This document shows, piece after piece, positions 32,753-42,138 of a DNA stretch of 64,000 bases. The stretch is from Ascoidea asiatica (Eukaryota > Ascomycota > Saccharomycetes > Ascoideales > Ascoideaceae): the NCBI GenBank assembly GCA_001600695.1, contig BCKQ01000004.1, positions 434,001 through 498,000 of the forward strand. Reading direction: 5' to 3'. The notes under the pieces were generated by a model, which worked only from the letters and a program-made list of their open reading frames with translations, searched no databases and was not told the origin of the DNA. The position numbers and the translations under genes were made by a program. Position 1 is the stretch's first letter. Each line of letters begins with the position of its first letter.

Positions 32753-32826
32753 AATATATCAATATATCAATATATCAATATATCAATATATCAATATATC
32801 AATATATCAATATATCAATATATCAA
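32753..32826. repeat. (AATATATC)9 tandem array directly upstream of CDC24
   Basis: Nine perfect 8-bp AATATATC units end about 40 bp before the CDC24 ATG. The array therefore occupies the likely core promoter or 5' UTR. Copy-number variation could alter transcription or start-site choice (inference). Confidence 0.92.
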
Positions 32827-32865
32827 GATATTAAAATAAAAAAAAATAAAAAATTTATTTAAAAT

Positions 32866-35649
32866 ATGTCAAATCATAAATCTCTATCTTCCAGAGTAAG
32901 TTCTGGTTCAAAAGGTTTAACAACCTTAGGTTCATCAAATTCATCATCAAATTTACTTTCAAATTTAAATAGTAATTCAAATTCAAATATAAATTCAAAT
33001 AATAATTCAAATAATAATTCAAATAATAATTCAACAATAAATATATCTAAAATTTCTCCTTCTGGTCCAATTGGTGCTGCTTCTTTAATAATGAATAAAA
33101 AAGCTGGTAGTGAAAATTCTTTATTTCATATTTGTATAACTTTAAGAAAAAGATTAGAAAAAGTAAATGGTTTAAAACCATATTTAAATTTAGCTTATTC
33201 AACTGCTGAATATTCAAGTGATAAACAAACTGATAATATTTTAATATCTGATCTATTAAATTATAATTCAAATATTAATAATAATAATATATTAAAAGAT
33301 CCAATAATATCAAATTCAATAGATTCAATAAATCCTCCAATATCTTCAACTTCTATATCAACTTCAAATTCAAATTTCTCAAATATTTCAAATATTTCAA
33401 ATATTTCAAATATTTCAAATAATTCTAATAGTTCAAAAAATTCAATTAATTCTTCTTTAAATTTCACAATTCAATCAATTAATCAAAATTTATCAACTTT
33501 TTCTGCAGGTATTTTACCTGATACAATTAGATGTGATCCTGTAACTCAAATTTGGAAATTATTTCAACAAGGTGCTCCTTTATGTTTAATTTTTAATTCA
33601 ATTAAACCTGATCGTCCATTACCAATAGTTTCTGCTGATGATATAAAAATTTGTAAAAGAAGTGTTTATGATTTTTTATCTTCTTGTCAAATGTATTTAG
33701 ATTTAAAAGCTCAAGATTTATTCACAATTTCAAATGTTTTCTCAGAAAATACTGATGATTTATTAACTGTAATTAATTCAATTAATAAAGTTTTAGATTT
33801 AAATTCAAATTTTAAATTATCTGAAATTGAAAAAAAAGATATAGTTTTAGCAAAATTTAATTCAATTAAACAACAAGATGATGATAGATCTAAAATTATT
33901 TTAGAATTAATTGAAACTGAAAGAAAATATGTTTCTGATTTAGAAATTTTAGTTAATTATAGAAATCAATTAATTCAAGCTGAATTAATACCAAGTGAAT
34001 CTTTACGTATTTTATTTCCAAATTTAAATGAAATTTTAGATTTTCAAAGAAGATTATTAATTGGTATTGAAGCAAATTCTTTAGCTTTACCAAAATATCA
34101 AAGATTAGGTTCAATTTTTTTATATGCTTCAAATATACCTTTTAAAGCTTATGAACCTTGGTCAATTGGTCAAAGTGCTGCAATTGAATTAATTAATCAA
34201 CAAAAAGAAAATTTATCAAATTCTTCAAATTTAATTGATGCTTCATATGAATTACAAAGTTTCTTAATTAAACCAATTCAAAGATTATTAAAATATCCTT
34301 TATTAATTAAAGCAATTTTAAAATTTTCTGATCCTTCTTGGCCACATTATAATGAATTAGCAAATAGTTTAGAATCTTTAAAAGCAACTGCAAGAGAAGT
34401 TAATGAAGCTCAAAGAAAATCTGAAAATGTTAAAGTTTTAGAAGATTTATATACAAAAGTTAATGATTGGAGAGGTTATGATTTAAATACTTTTGGTGAA
34501 TTATTATTTCATTTAAAATTAGGTGTAAGAGATTTTGATACTGAAAAAGATTTTAATGTTTATTTATTTGAAAGAATTATTTTATTTTTTAAAGAAGTTC
34601 AAGTAACTCAAAAAAAATCTTCAATGAATTTAACTAAAAAAAAAACATCAAGTTATGTTAATAATCCAAATTCAAAATTAGATTTAAAAGGTAGAATATT
34701 CATAGCAAATATTAATCGTATTGTACGTGGTAAAATTTCAAATTCAATTAATAGTAATAATATTAATAATAATATCAATAATAATTTAAATGATGATGAT
34801 TTATCTTTACCTGCAACTTCTAGTCATTTACTTACAGTATCTTGGTCAAGTACAAGAGATAATGGTTCTTTTATTATGAGATTTAAAACTGATGAACAAA
34901 GAAATTTATGGGAAAATTGTTTAAGAAATTTAGTTCTGAAACAATATGATGAAATACTGAATTCAGAATTACCTGCAAATTATAATTTTCAACCAAGATT
35001 TGATGATTTCTCAAATTCAAGAAATCAATCAAGAAATCAATCAAGAGATCAATCTCCAAGAACTTCTGTTGAACCTTTAAGTGATTCATCTCTGTTCAAT
35101 AAAATATATAATCAACCACCACAACCTCAATTCCAAGGGTTATATGATCCTCAAAGAAATTCAACAAATACTAATAATATTTTAAATCAAATTCCTGAAA
35201 AAAATTCAGATCAAAGAAATAGATCTGTCTCAACTCCATCTTCTTCTTATAAAAATATGAAATTTGTAAATCATAATTTTAATCCAAATCTAATCAATGG
35301 TTTTAATAATTTATCTTTAAGTAATAGTACATCACCACAATCTCGTTCTCGTTCTCATTCAAAACTGCAGGCTGATCCAAGAGCTGCTTCTTTAAGAATT
35401 AATATTATGTTTAATAAAAATACTTATGCTATATTAGTTAGTGAAGACTGTACTCATGCAGATTTAAAATCAAAACTTAGTAGAAAACTTTTACAATGCG
35501 GTGTTGAAATTAGTATAGAACAAATGAAAATTAGATATGAAGATGATGAAGGTGATTTTGTTAAGCTAGAATCTAATGATGATTGGACCTTGGCCAGAGA
35601 TTTTGCTTCAAAAGCTGCTGATAAAACGTTGAATATTTCAGTCAATTAA
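32866..35649 (+). CDS. CDC24: Cdc42 guanine-nucleotide exchange factor Cdc24
   Basis: A 927-residue Rho-GEF that activates Cdc42 and sets polarity at bud, shmoo or hyphal tips. An Asn/Ser-rich N-terminus precedes the calponin-homology-like segment (SLFHICITLRKRLEKVNGL and DTIRCDPVTQIWKLFQQGAP). The DH domain starts near residue 341 (ILELIETERKYVSDLEILV) and includes SFLIKPIQRLLKYPLL. The PH domain spans about 546-700 (FNVYLFERIILFFKE). The C-terminal PB1 domain (about 840-927; MKIRYEDDEGDFVKLESNDD) should pair with Bem1. All domains of the yeast protein are present in the expected order. Four rare CTG codons occur (residues 691, 698, 743, 834). Confidence 0.96.
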   Translation: MSNHKSLSSRVSSGSKGLTTLGSSNSSSNLLSNLNSNSNSNINSNNNSNNNSNNNSTINISKISPSGPIGAASLIMNKKAGSENSLFHICITLRKRLEKVNGLKPYLNLAYSTAEYSSDKQTDNILISDLLNYNSNINNNNILKDPIISNSIDSINPPISSTSISTSNSNFSNISNISNISNISNNSNSSKNSINSSLNFTIQSINQNLSTFSAGILPDTIRCDPVTQIWKLFQQGAPLCLIFNSIKPDRPLPIVSADDIKICKRSVYDFLSSCQMYLDLKAQDLFTISNVFSENTDDLLTVINSINKVLDLNSNFKLSEIEKKDIVLAKFNSIKQQDDDRSKIILELIETERKYVSDLEILVNYRNQLIQAELIPSESLRILFPNLNEILDFQRRLLIGIEANSLALPKYQRLGSIFLYASNIPFKAYEPWSIGQSAAIELINQQKENLSNSSNLIDASYELQSFLIKPIQRLLKYPLLIKAILKFSDPSWPHYNELANSLESLKATAREVNEAQRKSENVKVLEDLYTKVNDWRGYDLNTFGELLFHLKLGVRDFDTEKDFNVYLFERIILFFKEVQVTQKKSSMNLTKKKTSSYVNNPNSKLDLKGRIFIANINRIVRGKISNSINSNNINNNINNNLNDDDLSLPATSSHLLTVSWSSTRDNGSFIMRFKTDEQRNLWENCLRNLVLKQYDEILNSELPANYNFQPRFDDFSNSRNQSRNQSRDQSPRTSVEPLSDSSLFNKIYNQPPQPQFQGLYDPQRNSTNTNNILNQIPEKNSDQRNRSVSTPSSSYKNMKFVNHNFNPNLINGFNNLSLSNSTSPQSRSRSHSKLQADPRAASLRINIMFNKNTYAILVSEDCTHADLKSKLSRKLLQCGVEISIEQMKIRYEDDEGDFVKLESNDDWTLARDFASKAADKTLNISVN

Positions 35650-36286
35650 TATTAAATAAATTATATTCAGCTTTCTCTTTCTTTTTTTACTATATTATGA
35701 ATCGGTTTTCTTGTTTTTGTTTTGAGAAAAAAACTAATATTTTTTTTAAAAAAACTTTGCTTTTAAATACAACAAACAAAATTATAAATCCAATTTTTTT
35801 TTTCCTCATTCAAAAAGTTACGTCATTAATTATGCTTTAACTTTCATTCTTTTTTTTCCATTAGTACTTTTGAGGTTTCGATTTTTTTATCTTATACTTC
35901 TCATATTTTTCTGTGTTGGTTTGCTTTCAATATTTTCTTGCTATCATTTTGTAATAAGTTTTTTCAAATTTCAAATTCAAATTTTCAAGTATTTATCATT
36001 TTATTAAAGAGTGTTTTTTTCTAATATTTGGTGATCATTTCTTTGGTTTCTTTAATTATTTTAAAAGATTCTGAAAATTTTAAATTATTTAGCAATTTAT
36101 TATTTATAATTTACATATATAAAGTATATACATTTCATAGTTTCTGAAGCTAAAAACTATTCAGGTATAAAGTCTGATATTTTTTACCTTCAGGTTAAAT
36201 AAAAGGTTGAAATAAACAAAAATAACTAAAGTAGTTAACAATTTATACAAAAGAATATTGAACTACCAATTGATTTAAGGTTATCA
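35650..36286. other. Intergenic region between convergent CDC24 and CYC2
   Basis: T-rich 3' flanking DNA with poly-T tracts. No gene, clear repeat or GC island was seen. Confidence 0.55.
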
Positions 36287-37864
36287 TTATAATTTATATA
36301 CATTTTTTTCAGTCCAACCTTTTTTGCCCAATAAACCACGAACTTCACCTTGCTCCATTGAAACAGTTTTGCTCCCAGACACATAATCAATATAACCATC
36401 AGGACCACAGACTAAACTTATTGAAGAATCTGATTTTTTTGATTTTTTTTCTTCAGCAGCTTGTTCTAATGCAGATGCATAAAATGGTAAATTGTCGTCT
36501 TCTTTTTTACTTTCAAGATCTTCAGTAATCTCATTTTTTTCAATTTCTGTCTCTTTAACTTCACCCCTGGAAAATATAGAAGCCCCCTTAAAATTGCTTT
36601 CCACAGGGGGACTTATATTATCTAAAGACAAAATCTGTTTCTCGGAATCCAAATATTGGTATAAAGAAATACGATCCAATTTTTGTAAAAAATATAAATA
36701 TCTGTCAAAAACTTTTGGTATCTCAGATTTAGATTGAGTAGAATAATGCAAAAAAGTGTGACCCTTTGGAGGGTTTTTAGACAAAAGGATTTGTAAAAAA
36801 GGAGTAATACCAGTTCCAGCAGCATAAAAGGAATAGTTATCAGCTGAAGGTAACTTATGATTAAATGCAGAAGGAGGATCTGATTTAACTAGTGAAGGCA
36901 AGTCTTGTAAAGCTGGCCTTTGATATACTTTATCTATAGGCTGGAAAGGAAATTCATATTCTATATAAGGACCTCTTAACTCTACTTCTGAACCAACTTC
37001 TTTGGAATGTAACCAACGTGCAACTTCACCATCGTTATATTTTTTGATGAAAAAAAATAATCTTCCTTGGTGCGAATCAGGATCATCTTCATCATTTTGT
37101 AATTTGATTAATGGAGTATTACCTAATTCTTTATTTTCCAATCGGGCAACTGCAATAGGCAAAGGTGTGTACTTTCTTACAACCATTATCTGAGGTTGCT
37201 TGAATTCAACAGACCATATTCTTTGTCCATTCCATAATTCTTTGAGTTGTTTTTTGATCTCAAATGAGGATGGTCTAATTTTATATTTTGGTGACAATTC
37301 TAATACAAAATGATCAGAATCAATGTCTTCTTTATAAGTTATTATAAAAGTAGTAAAGAAACTTTGAGATAATAAAGCACGATTACTTGGATGATCTTTG
37401 GTATTAAAATACTGAATCAAATAAAGTACATAACCACCACCTCCAATCAAAGAAAACATTATAATGTATTTTTTGTATCGGATATAAAAACTATCATTAC
37501 TTTTAGAATGTCTGTTTGAAAGGATGAAAGACGAGGTTGGGGGATATTCATAAGATACTTTTGGATCTAATTCTGGGGTTAAACTTTCAGAAATTGTATG
37601 ATTAATTAAGAAATTAGCATTCAATGGAGCTGGTGAACTAGCTAAAACATGCTTATTTGAATTATCGCTATCCTCTTTATTTCCTTTATATTTTTTAGGT
37701 AAATTCGATTTCTCACCATTTTTCAATTGAAATTGACTTGTATTAAAATATCTCAGTGAAAGTCTAACTTTAGTAGGCTTCTGTATTCCAAAATTAAGTT
37801 TCACACTATTTAGTTGTTTTCTGAAGGCAAACTTTGGCAATGCTAAAAGCCCTTTGCTGAACAT
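36287..37864 (-). CDS. CYC2: Mitochondrial flavoprotein oxidoreductase (CYC2/AIM33 family)
   Basis: A 525-residue protein resembling yeast Cyc2, an inner-membrane flavoprotein that helps attach heme to cytochrome c. The N-terminus is basic with no acidic residues early, fitting a presequence. One TM segment (IIMFSLIGGGGYVLYLI, about residues 134-150) anchors it. The cytochrome b5 reductase-like FAD/NAD module contains RKYTPLPIAV, VELRGPYIEYEFP, FYAAGTGITPFLQILL and SLVCGPDGYIDYVSG. The end, VRGLLGKKGWTEKNVYKL, matches the family terminus. It is longer than S. cerevisiae Cyc2 because of an N-terminal extension and a Glu/Lys/Ser-rich insert near residues 430-475. AIM33 is the alternative paralogue. 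It is divergent from SRP14. Confidence 0.78.
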   Translation of the reverse strand: MFSKGLLALPKFAFRKQLNSVKLNFGIQKPTKVRLSLRYFNTSQFQLKNGEKSNLPKKYKGNKEDSDNSNKHVLASSPAPLNANFLINHTISESLTPELDPKVSYEYPPTSSFILSNRHSKSNDSFYIRYKKYIIMFSLIGGGGYVLYLIQYFNTKDHPSNRALLSQSFFTTFIITYKEDIDSDHFVLELSPKYKIRPSSFEIKKQLKELWNGQRIWSVEFKQPQIMVVRKYTPLPIAVARLENKELGNTPLIKLQNDEDDPDSHQGRLFFFIKKYNDGEVARWLHSKEVGSEVELRGPYIEYEFPFQPIDKVYQRPALQDLPSLVKSDPPSAFNHKLPSADNYSFYAAGTGITPFLQILLSKNPPKGHTFLHYSTQSKSEIPKVFDRYLYFLQKLDRISLYQYLDSEKQILSLDNISPPVESNFKGASIFSRGEVKETEIEKNEITEDLESKKEDDNLPFYASALEQAAEEKKSKKSDSSISLVCGPDGYIDYVSGSKTVSMEQGEVRGLLGKKGWTEKNVYKL

Positions 37865-38316
37865 TATTCTAAATAACTGTGACAGTAATCAAATAAATAA
37901 AATTATCCCAGAATCATTTTTAAAAGAGAGAATATTCAATATCTGAATAATCTTGGTGAAAGAATTATTTAATCAGTCTCATAAAAGCTCCGAATTTCGA
38001 GTATCAAAACCACAGATCTTGGGCTGAGAAAGGGAATAATCACGTGTTTATTATATCCGGCGTTCTTTGACTGAAAACTGAAATTCAAAAGTAGACAGCC
38101 TTTCAGCTTTTTGGACGCAGCTTTTGAATCAAATGCTAATGAATTCAAAAATGCCATATAAATCAAGCAGATGAAGTAAAAGAGTAATAATTTGATGAAA
38201 GATACAAGGAGATTATTCTAAATAACAATCAATTCTCAAAATTAATAATATCATTTCTGCTTCGGAATAATTAATAATTTCAACAAGAATAGCAAATCGA
38301 ATATTTCAATATAATA
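37865..38316. promoter_or_regulatory. CYC2/SRP14 divergent promoter with CACGTG
   Basis: A 450-bp shared promoter with ATCACGTG (CACGTG at 38041-38046), a Cbf1-type site, about midway between the two start codons. It is slightly GC-richer around 38000-38130. No gene was seen. Confidence 0.55.
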
Positions 38317-38703
38317 ATGCAATCTACAGGTCTGATTGATAATAAAGAATTTTTGATCAAAGTGGGTTTACTTTTTAAAAATTCTCAACAAAAAAATTCA
38401 TCTATTTATTTTACCCAAAAAAGATTAACACCATTTGATGAAGTTATAGGGAGTTCTAAAGAAGAAGTCAATGATCCTTTATTAAGAGGTCCTCAAATAA
38501 AAGATGAAAAAAAATATCCTTTGCTTTTCAGAATAACTAATGGTGATAATGATAAAACTAAAAAACTTAAGTATTCAACAATAGTGAAAGAAGAAAATTT
38601 GGATAAATTTTGGCAAGAGTATGTAGCCGTGTTGAAAGCTGGAATGACTGGATTAAAGAAAAAAGATAAGAAGAAAAATAAGAAAAAAGCTTCTAAAAAT
38701 TAG
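38317..38703 (+). CDS. SRP14: Signal recognition particle subunit Srp14
   Basis: A 128-residue SRP Alu-domain protein that binds SRP RNA and slows elongation during ER targeting. The N-terminal LIDNKEFLIKVGLLF and the SIYFTQKRL strand, the central YPLLFRITNGDNDKTKKLKY, and the helix FWQEYVAVLKAGMTGLKKK follow the family pattern. A lysine-rich tail follows. One CTG codon sits at residue 6 in a position that is hydrophobic in other Srp14 proteins, mildly favouring Leu. Codon use is moderately AT-biased. It converges with the RBF1-like gene, with a 252-bp gap. Confidence 0.92.
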   Translation: MQSTGLIDNKEFLIKVGLLFKNSQQKNSSIYFTQKRLTPFDEVIGSSKEEVNDPLLRGPQIKDEKKYPLLFRITNGDNDKTKKLKYSTIVKEENLDKFWQEYVAVLKAGMTGLKKKDKKKNKKKASKN

Positions 38704-38955
38704 TTTTATGTTTTTTGTCTCTTTAGGTTAATTTCATAATTGAATGATTGCAGTATTTTTTGTCTAAAATCGTTTAATTTCTTCTATGTATTTTACATTA
38801 TTTCAATTATTTCTATCAGTCTTTTTTCTTTGCATTTGGTTGAATCTATAAAATGATTATGTTATTAAATAAATATTTTTGAAAAAAAAAAAATTCGTTA
38901 TTTATTCTTTGATAATTAAACTTATCAAATTCTGAATTTAACGTATATAATATAG

Positions 38956-41900
38956 CTACTTTAATTTATATAGCTCAATGTATTCATTTTTCTTGACATC
39001 TTTTGGAAAATCATGAAAATTATGCTGATATGTAATGAAAATTAATCCCGTATCGGAATAAATTTTTATATGTAATAAAGAATTACAATTATTATAAAAC
39101 AATGGATTTTTAATATGAATTCTTTTGCCTGAGCCTCTTGAATTCCTCATCAACTTTTTATCCTGAGAACAACTAAATTTAACTGTAAAACTATTGGAAT
39201 TTGATTTAAAACTTGTTCTAACAACCCAATTGAACTGAGTGATTTGGTTAATTTTTTGCCTATAATCAACTTTAATATAATTGAATATATCCTCCTGGTT
39301 ATTATTGAATTCTAAAGTAATTGGATCAATAAATCGTGTTTGAACTAAAACATTATTGTTTTTAAAATTATTATTAGCCAAATATGCTAAAAATTGATCA
39401 AATGAAGATAATAAGACTGCTCCTTGAATAGAAGAATCAAAATGATGAAGATGATGATTTACTTTGGAATTATTTAATTGAGGATCTTGTTTAATTTGTT
39501 GAGTTGAGATTAAATACTGTTCTATCAACTGGCTTTTACATATTTCACAAACAAATAAATTATATTGATCTCCTTTCTTGAGTTTATTTGAATCTATTTT
39601 AAATTTATTAGAACATAAAGAACAATTTAATTCCAGTAATTCTTGATTATTTTGTACAACCACTGAAGGAATACTTTGAGAAAATTGCGATTTAAACTGT
39701 GAGGACACTTGAATATTGGATTTTGATTGTGAATTTGTAAGGTATTCTTTATTTTGAATTTGCTGATCGTTTTGAATATACTGATCGTCTTTTTCTTCTT
39801 GATTTTTAGTATCATTCTTTATAGTCATAGAATTTTCCCAATTACCATTCAAATCATTACTATTATTGATATTATTATTGCTATTATTTTTGACATCATT
39901 TAAGTTTGTGTTATGAAAGTCGGTATTAATATTATTTATTTCATTGTCAGGATTACCACTATTATTTTGTAGATCAATGAGTTCACTTTTCTCTGATATA
40001 AGTCCAATACCTAAAGGAGAAGGACTTTCATTAAAAAGTAGCATATCCTCATTCAAATTCAAATTTATATTTAAATCATTCATACTATTAATTCGATTAA
40101 TTTCAGTAATGCTTTCATTATTGATATTATTTTTATTTCTATTATTTAATGAAGATTGTTTATCTTTTCTTAAAGGTCTATTTAAAATGTGAAATGAAGA
40201 AATATAATCCTGATATGGTTTTTTTTTTTCATTTTTTTTTTGAATTTGATTAGAACTTAAATTCATATTCATATTCATATTTAGATTCATATTTAAATCA
40301 TTGACGAAAGAGTTTTTTGAATTTGTTGAATTAGTGGAAGGAGATGTTGAATTTGTCATTAAACTTGAATTATTACTTATTATACTCGAATTCATACTTG
40401 AAGTTATACTTGAATAACTTGGAGTTCTGCTATGAGATAAAGTATGATTAGTATGATTAGTATGGTTATTATGTGAATTGTTTGTACATTGGCTATTTAG
40501 GTTATTATGGTTGGAATGAGTGTTGTTTGTTTTTGGAGTAGATCGAAAAAGATTTATATTATCTTTAGTAATTCTAAATTTTGAGGTTAAAGAAGTATAT
40601 GAGGGCCCTTTTTCTCTTCCACTACTAGTATTGTTATTTTTTTTATCATTGGTAGCGCTAATATTAGAGTTAAGATTATTTTTATTTTTATTGTTTTTAT
40701 TGTTATTATTGTTATTACTATTACTAATATTATTATTTAGATCATTAGAATCATTGGTGTCAATATTAATATTAGAATTATTATCATTAAAATTTTTATT
40801 ATTATTTATAGTATGATTGTTATGACTATTATGATTATTATTATGACCAAAGAAAAAACTAGAAGTATTTGAACGAGATAAAGAATTTGAGATTGAATTT
40901 GAAATGGAATTGGAAATTGAATTAGATATAGAATTTGTGATTGAATTTGTGATTGAATGAGTATCAAAAGAGTAATTAGAATGATTAGTTGAATTTGTAG
41001 TTGTTTGAGTTATTGGAGTGAAACTTAAATCTTGAATTTGATCAGAATCACAATTGAAATAATTTGCAATTAAGGAAGAATTTAGATCTGAGGTTAAATT
41101 ATTATCGAAATTTTCATTATTAATAATATTAGTATTATTATCAATATTGTTTTTATCCTCATTCAGATTATTAATTTGATAGTTATTTTGATTATTATTT
41201 ATGTTATTAATTACCTGAATATTATTAAGATTAATGTTAATATTATCTAAATTATTATCAAGATTATCAATATTAATATTATTGAAATTATTTGATTGAT
41301 TTGATTGATTTGATTGATTTATTGGATTGAATTGTGTTAACTGGTTTATATTGAAATTATCTAATTGATTGAATTGATTAAATGAAGTAAGATGATTATT
41401 TTGATTGTACTGGTTATATTGATTGGTTTGATTGATTTGAGATGTTTGATTTAAGTTAGCTAAGTTATTGATATTATTTATGGAATTTAAATCATTTAAA
41501 TTATTTAGATTACTTAAATTATTAATAGTGATGTTATTCATATTCATATTAATATCATTATTATTATTAAGGTTATTTAAGTTATTGAAATTATTCAAAG
41601 TATTAAAATCAGTCATTTGATTAAATGTATTGGAGAATTGAATTTGTTCCAAGGAAGGTTCTTCTTTCAATTTTATTTGATCGTTTGGATAATTTTCGTT
41701 ATTACTTTCATTACTAGCAATTATTGAATTTTCATCTTCATTAGCTTTTTCGTTTTCATTTTCATTTTCAATATTAATTTCTGTTTCAGTTTGATTTTCA
41801 TTTTCCAGTCCTATTTCTAGTTCATTCTCCAGTCTAATTTTAGTATCATCAACATTTGAAAAATCTTCATTTAAATTATTTGGATTATCGATTTCATTAA

Positions 41901-42138
41901 TTATTGTTAAATTATTTCCATTTCTATTTCTAAATCTATTTCTATTTCTGCTTCTACCTCTATTTTTACTTCTATTAGATTGAGAATCAGATTCTTCTAT
42001 ATCTTGATTTTGAAGTAGGTCTTCATTTTGATTTGAATTAGCGTTTTTATTATTTAATTTTTGAGAATTTTTATCAAGATTTGATAAATTAGAAGATTGA
42101 ATTCTAAATTTAGTGCAATAATTATTGAAAGATTTCAT
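38956..42138 (-). CDS. Asn-rich WRKY-GCM1-type zinc protein, RBF1-like transcription factor
   Basis: A 1060-residue protein. About 830 residues are Asn/Leu/Ile/Ser low complexity, with Asn-Asn-Leu and Ser-Ile-Ser-Asn repeats. Near residues 838 and 864 are two cysteine pairs (CSLCSNKF and CEICKSQL) that could bind zinc. The C-terminal 190 residues are ordered: VLLSSFDQFLAYLA, FIDPITLEFNNNQEDIFNYI, FNWVVRTSFKSNSNSFTVKF, RGSGKRIHIKNPLFYNNC and FITYQHNFHDFPKD. The Cys...Cys...HxxH spacing and fold pattern resemble the WRKY-GCM1 superfamily, particularly Candida Rbf1, a factor tied to yeast/hyphal morphology. The assignment is moderate and based on remembered family pattern. It is divergent from ERG25. 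Confidence 0.6.
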   Translation of the reverse strand: MKSFNNYCTKFRIQSSNLSNLDKNSQKLNNKNANSNQNEDLLQNQDIEESDSQSNRSKNRGRSRNRNRFRNRNGNNLTIINEIDNPNNLNEDFSNVDDTKIRLENELEIGLENENQTETEINIENENENEKANEDENSIIASNESNNENYPNDQIKLKEEPSLEQIQFSNTFNQMTDFNTLNNFNNLNNLNNNNDINMNMNNITINNLSNLNNLNDLNSINNINNLANLNQTSQINQTNQYNQYNQNNHLTSFNQFNQLDNFNINQLTQFNPINQSNQSNQSNNFNNINIDNLDNNLDNININLNNIQVINNINNNQNNYQINNLNEDKNNIDNNTNIINNENFDNNLTSDLNSSLIANYFNCDSDQIQDLSFTPITQTTTNSTNHSNYSFDTHSITNSITNSISNSISNSISNSISNSLSRSNTSSFFFGHNNNHNSHNNHTINNNKNFNDNNSNINIDTNDSNDLNNNISNSNNNNNNKNNKNKNNLNSNISATNDKKNNNTSSGREKGPSYTSLTSKFRITKDNINLFRSTPKTNNTHSNHNNLNSQCTNNSHNNHTNHTNHTLSHSRTPSYSSITSSMNSSIISNNSSLMTNSTSPSTNSTNSKNSFVNDLNMNLNMNMNMNLSSNQIQKKNEKKKPYQDYISSFHILNRPLRKDKQSSLNNRNKNNINNESITEINRINSMNDLNINLNLNEDMLLFNESPSPLGIGLISEKSELIDLQNNSGNPDNEINNINTDFHNTNLNDVKNNSNNNINNSNDLNGNWENSMTIKNDTKNQEEKDDQYIQNDQQIQNKEYLTNSQSKSNIQVSSQFKSQFSQSIPSVVVQNNQELLELNCSLCSNKFKIDSNKLKKGDQYNLFVCEICKSQLIEQYLISTQQIKQDPQLNNSKVNHHLHHFDSSIQGAVLLSSFDQFLAYLANNNFKNNNVLVQTRFIDPITLEFNNNQEDIFNYIKVDYRQKINQITQFNWVVRTSFKSNSNSFTVKFSCSQDKKLMRNSRGSGKRIHIKNPLFYNNCNSLLHIKIYSDTGLIFITYQHNFHDFPKDVKKNEYIELYKLK

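Larger units (their letters stand above)
30903..32865. promoter_or_regulatory. Long divergent promoter region with GC-rich island (about 31675-32275)
   Basis: A 2-kb region between the Zn2Cys6 gene and CDC24. The left part is extremely AT-rich with an (AT)n run (about 30939-30961), ATGTTAT repeats and (GATA)n at about 31256-31280. The island is the strongest in the window: 74 of 120 bases are G/C in 31861-31980. It contains five CCACTGC copies, CACGTG (32049-32054) and CTGCTGCTG repeats. On the right are (ACAAT)6 at 32371-32401 and the 8-bp array just before CDC24. Short open frames here show no protein features. Confidence 0.65.
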
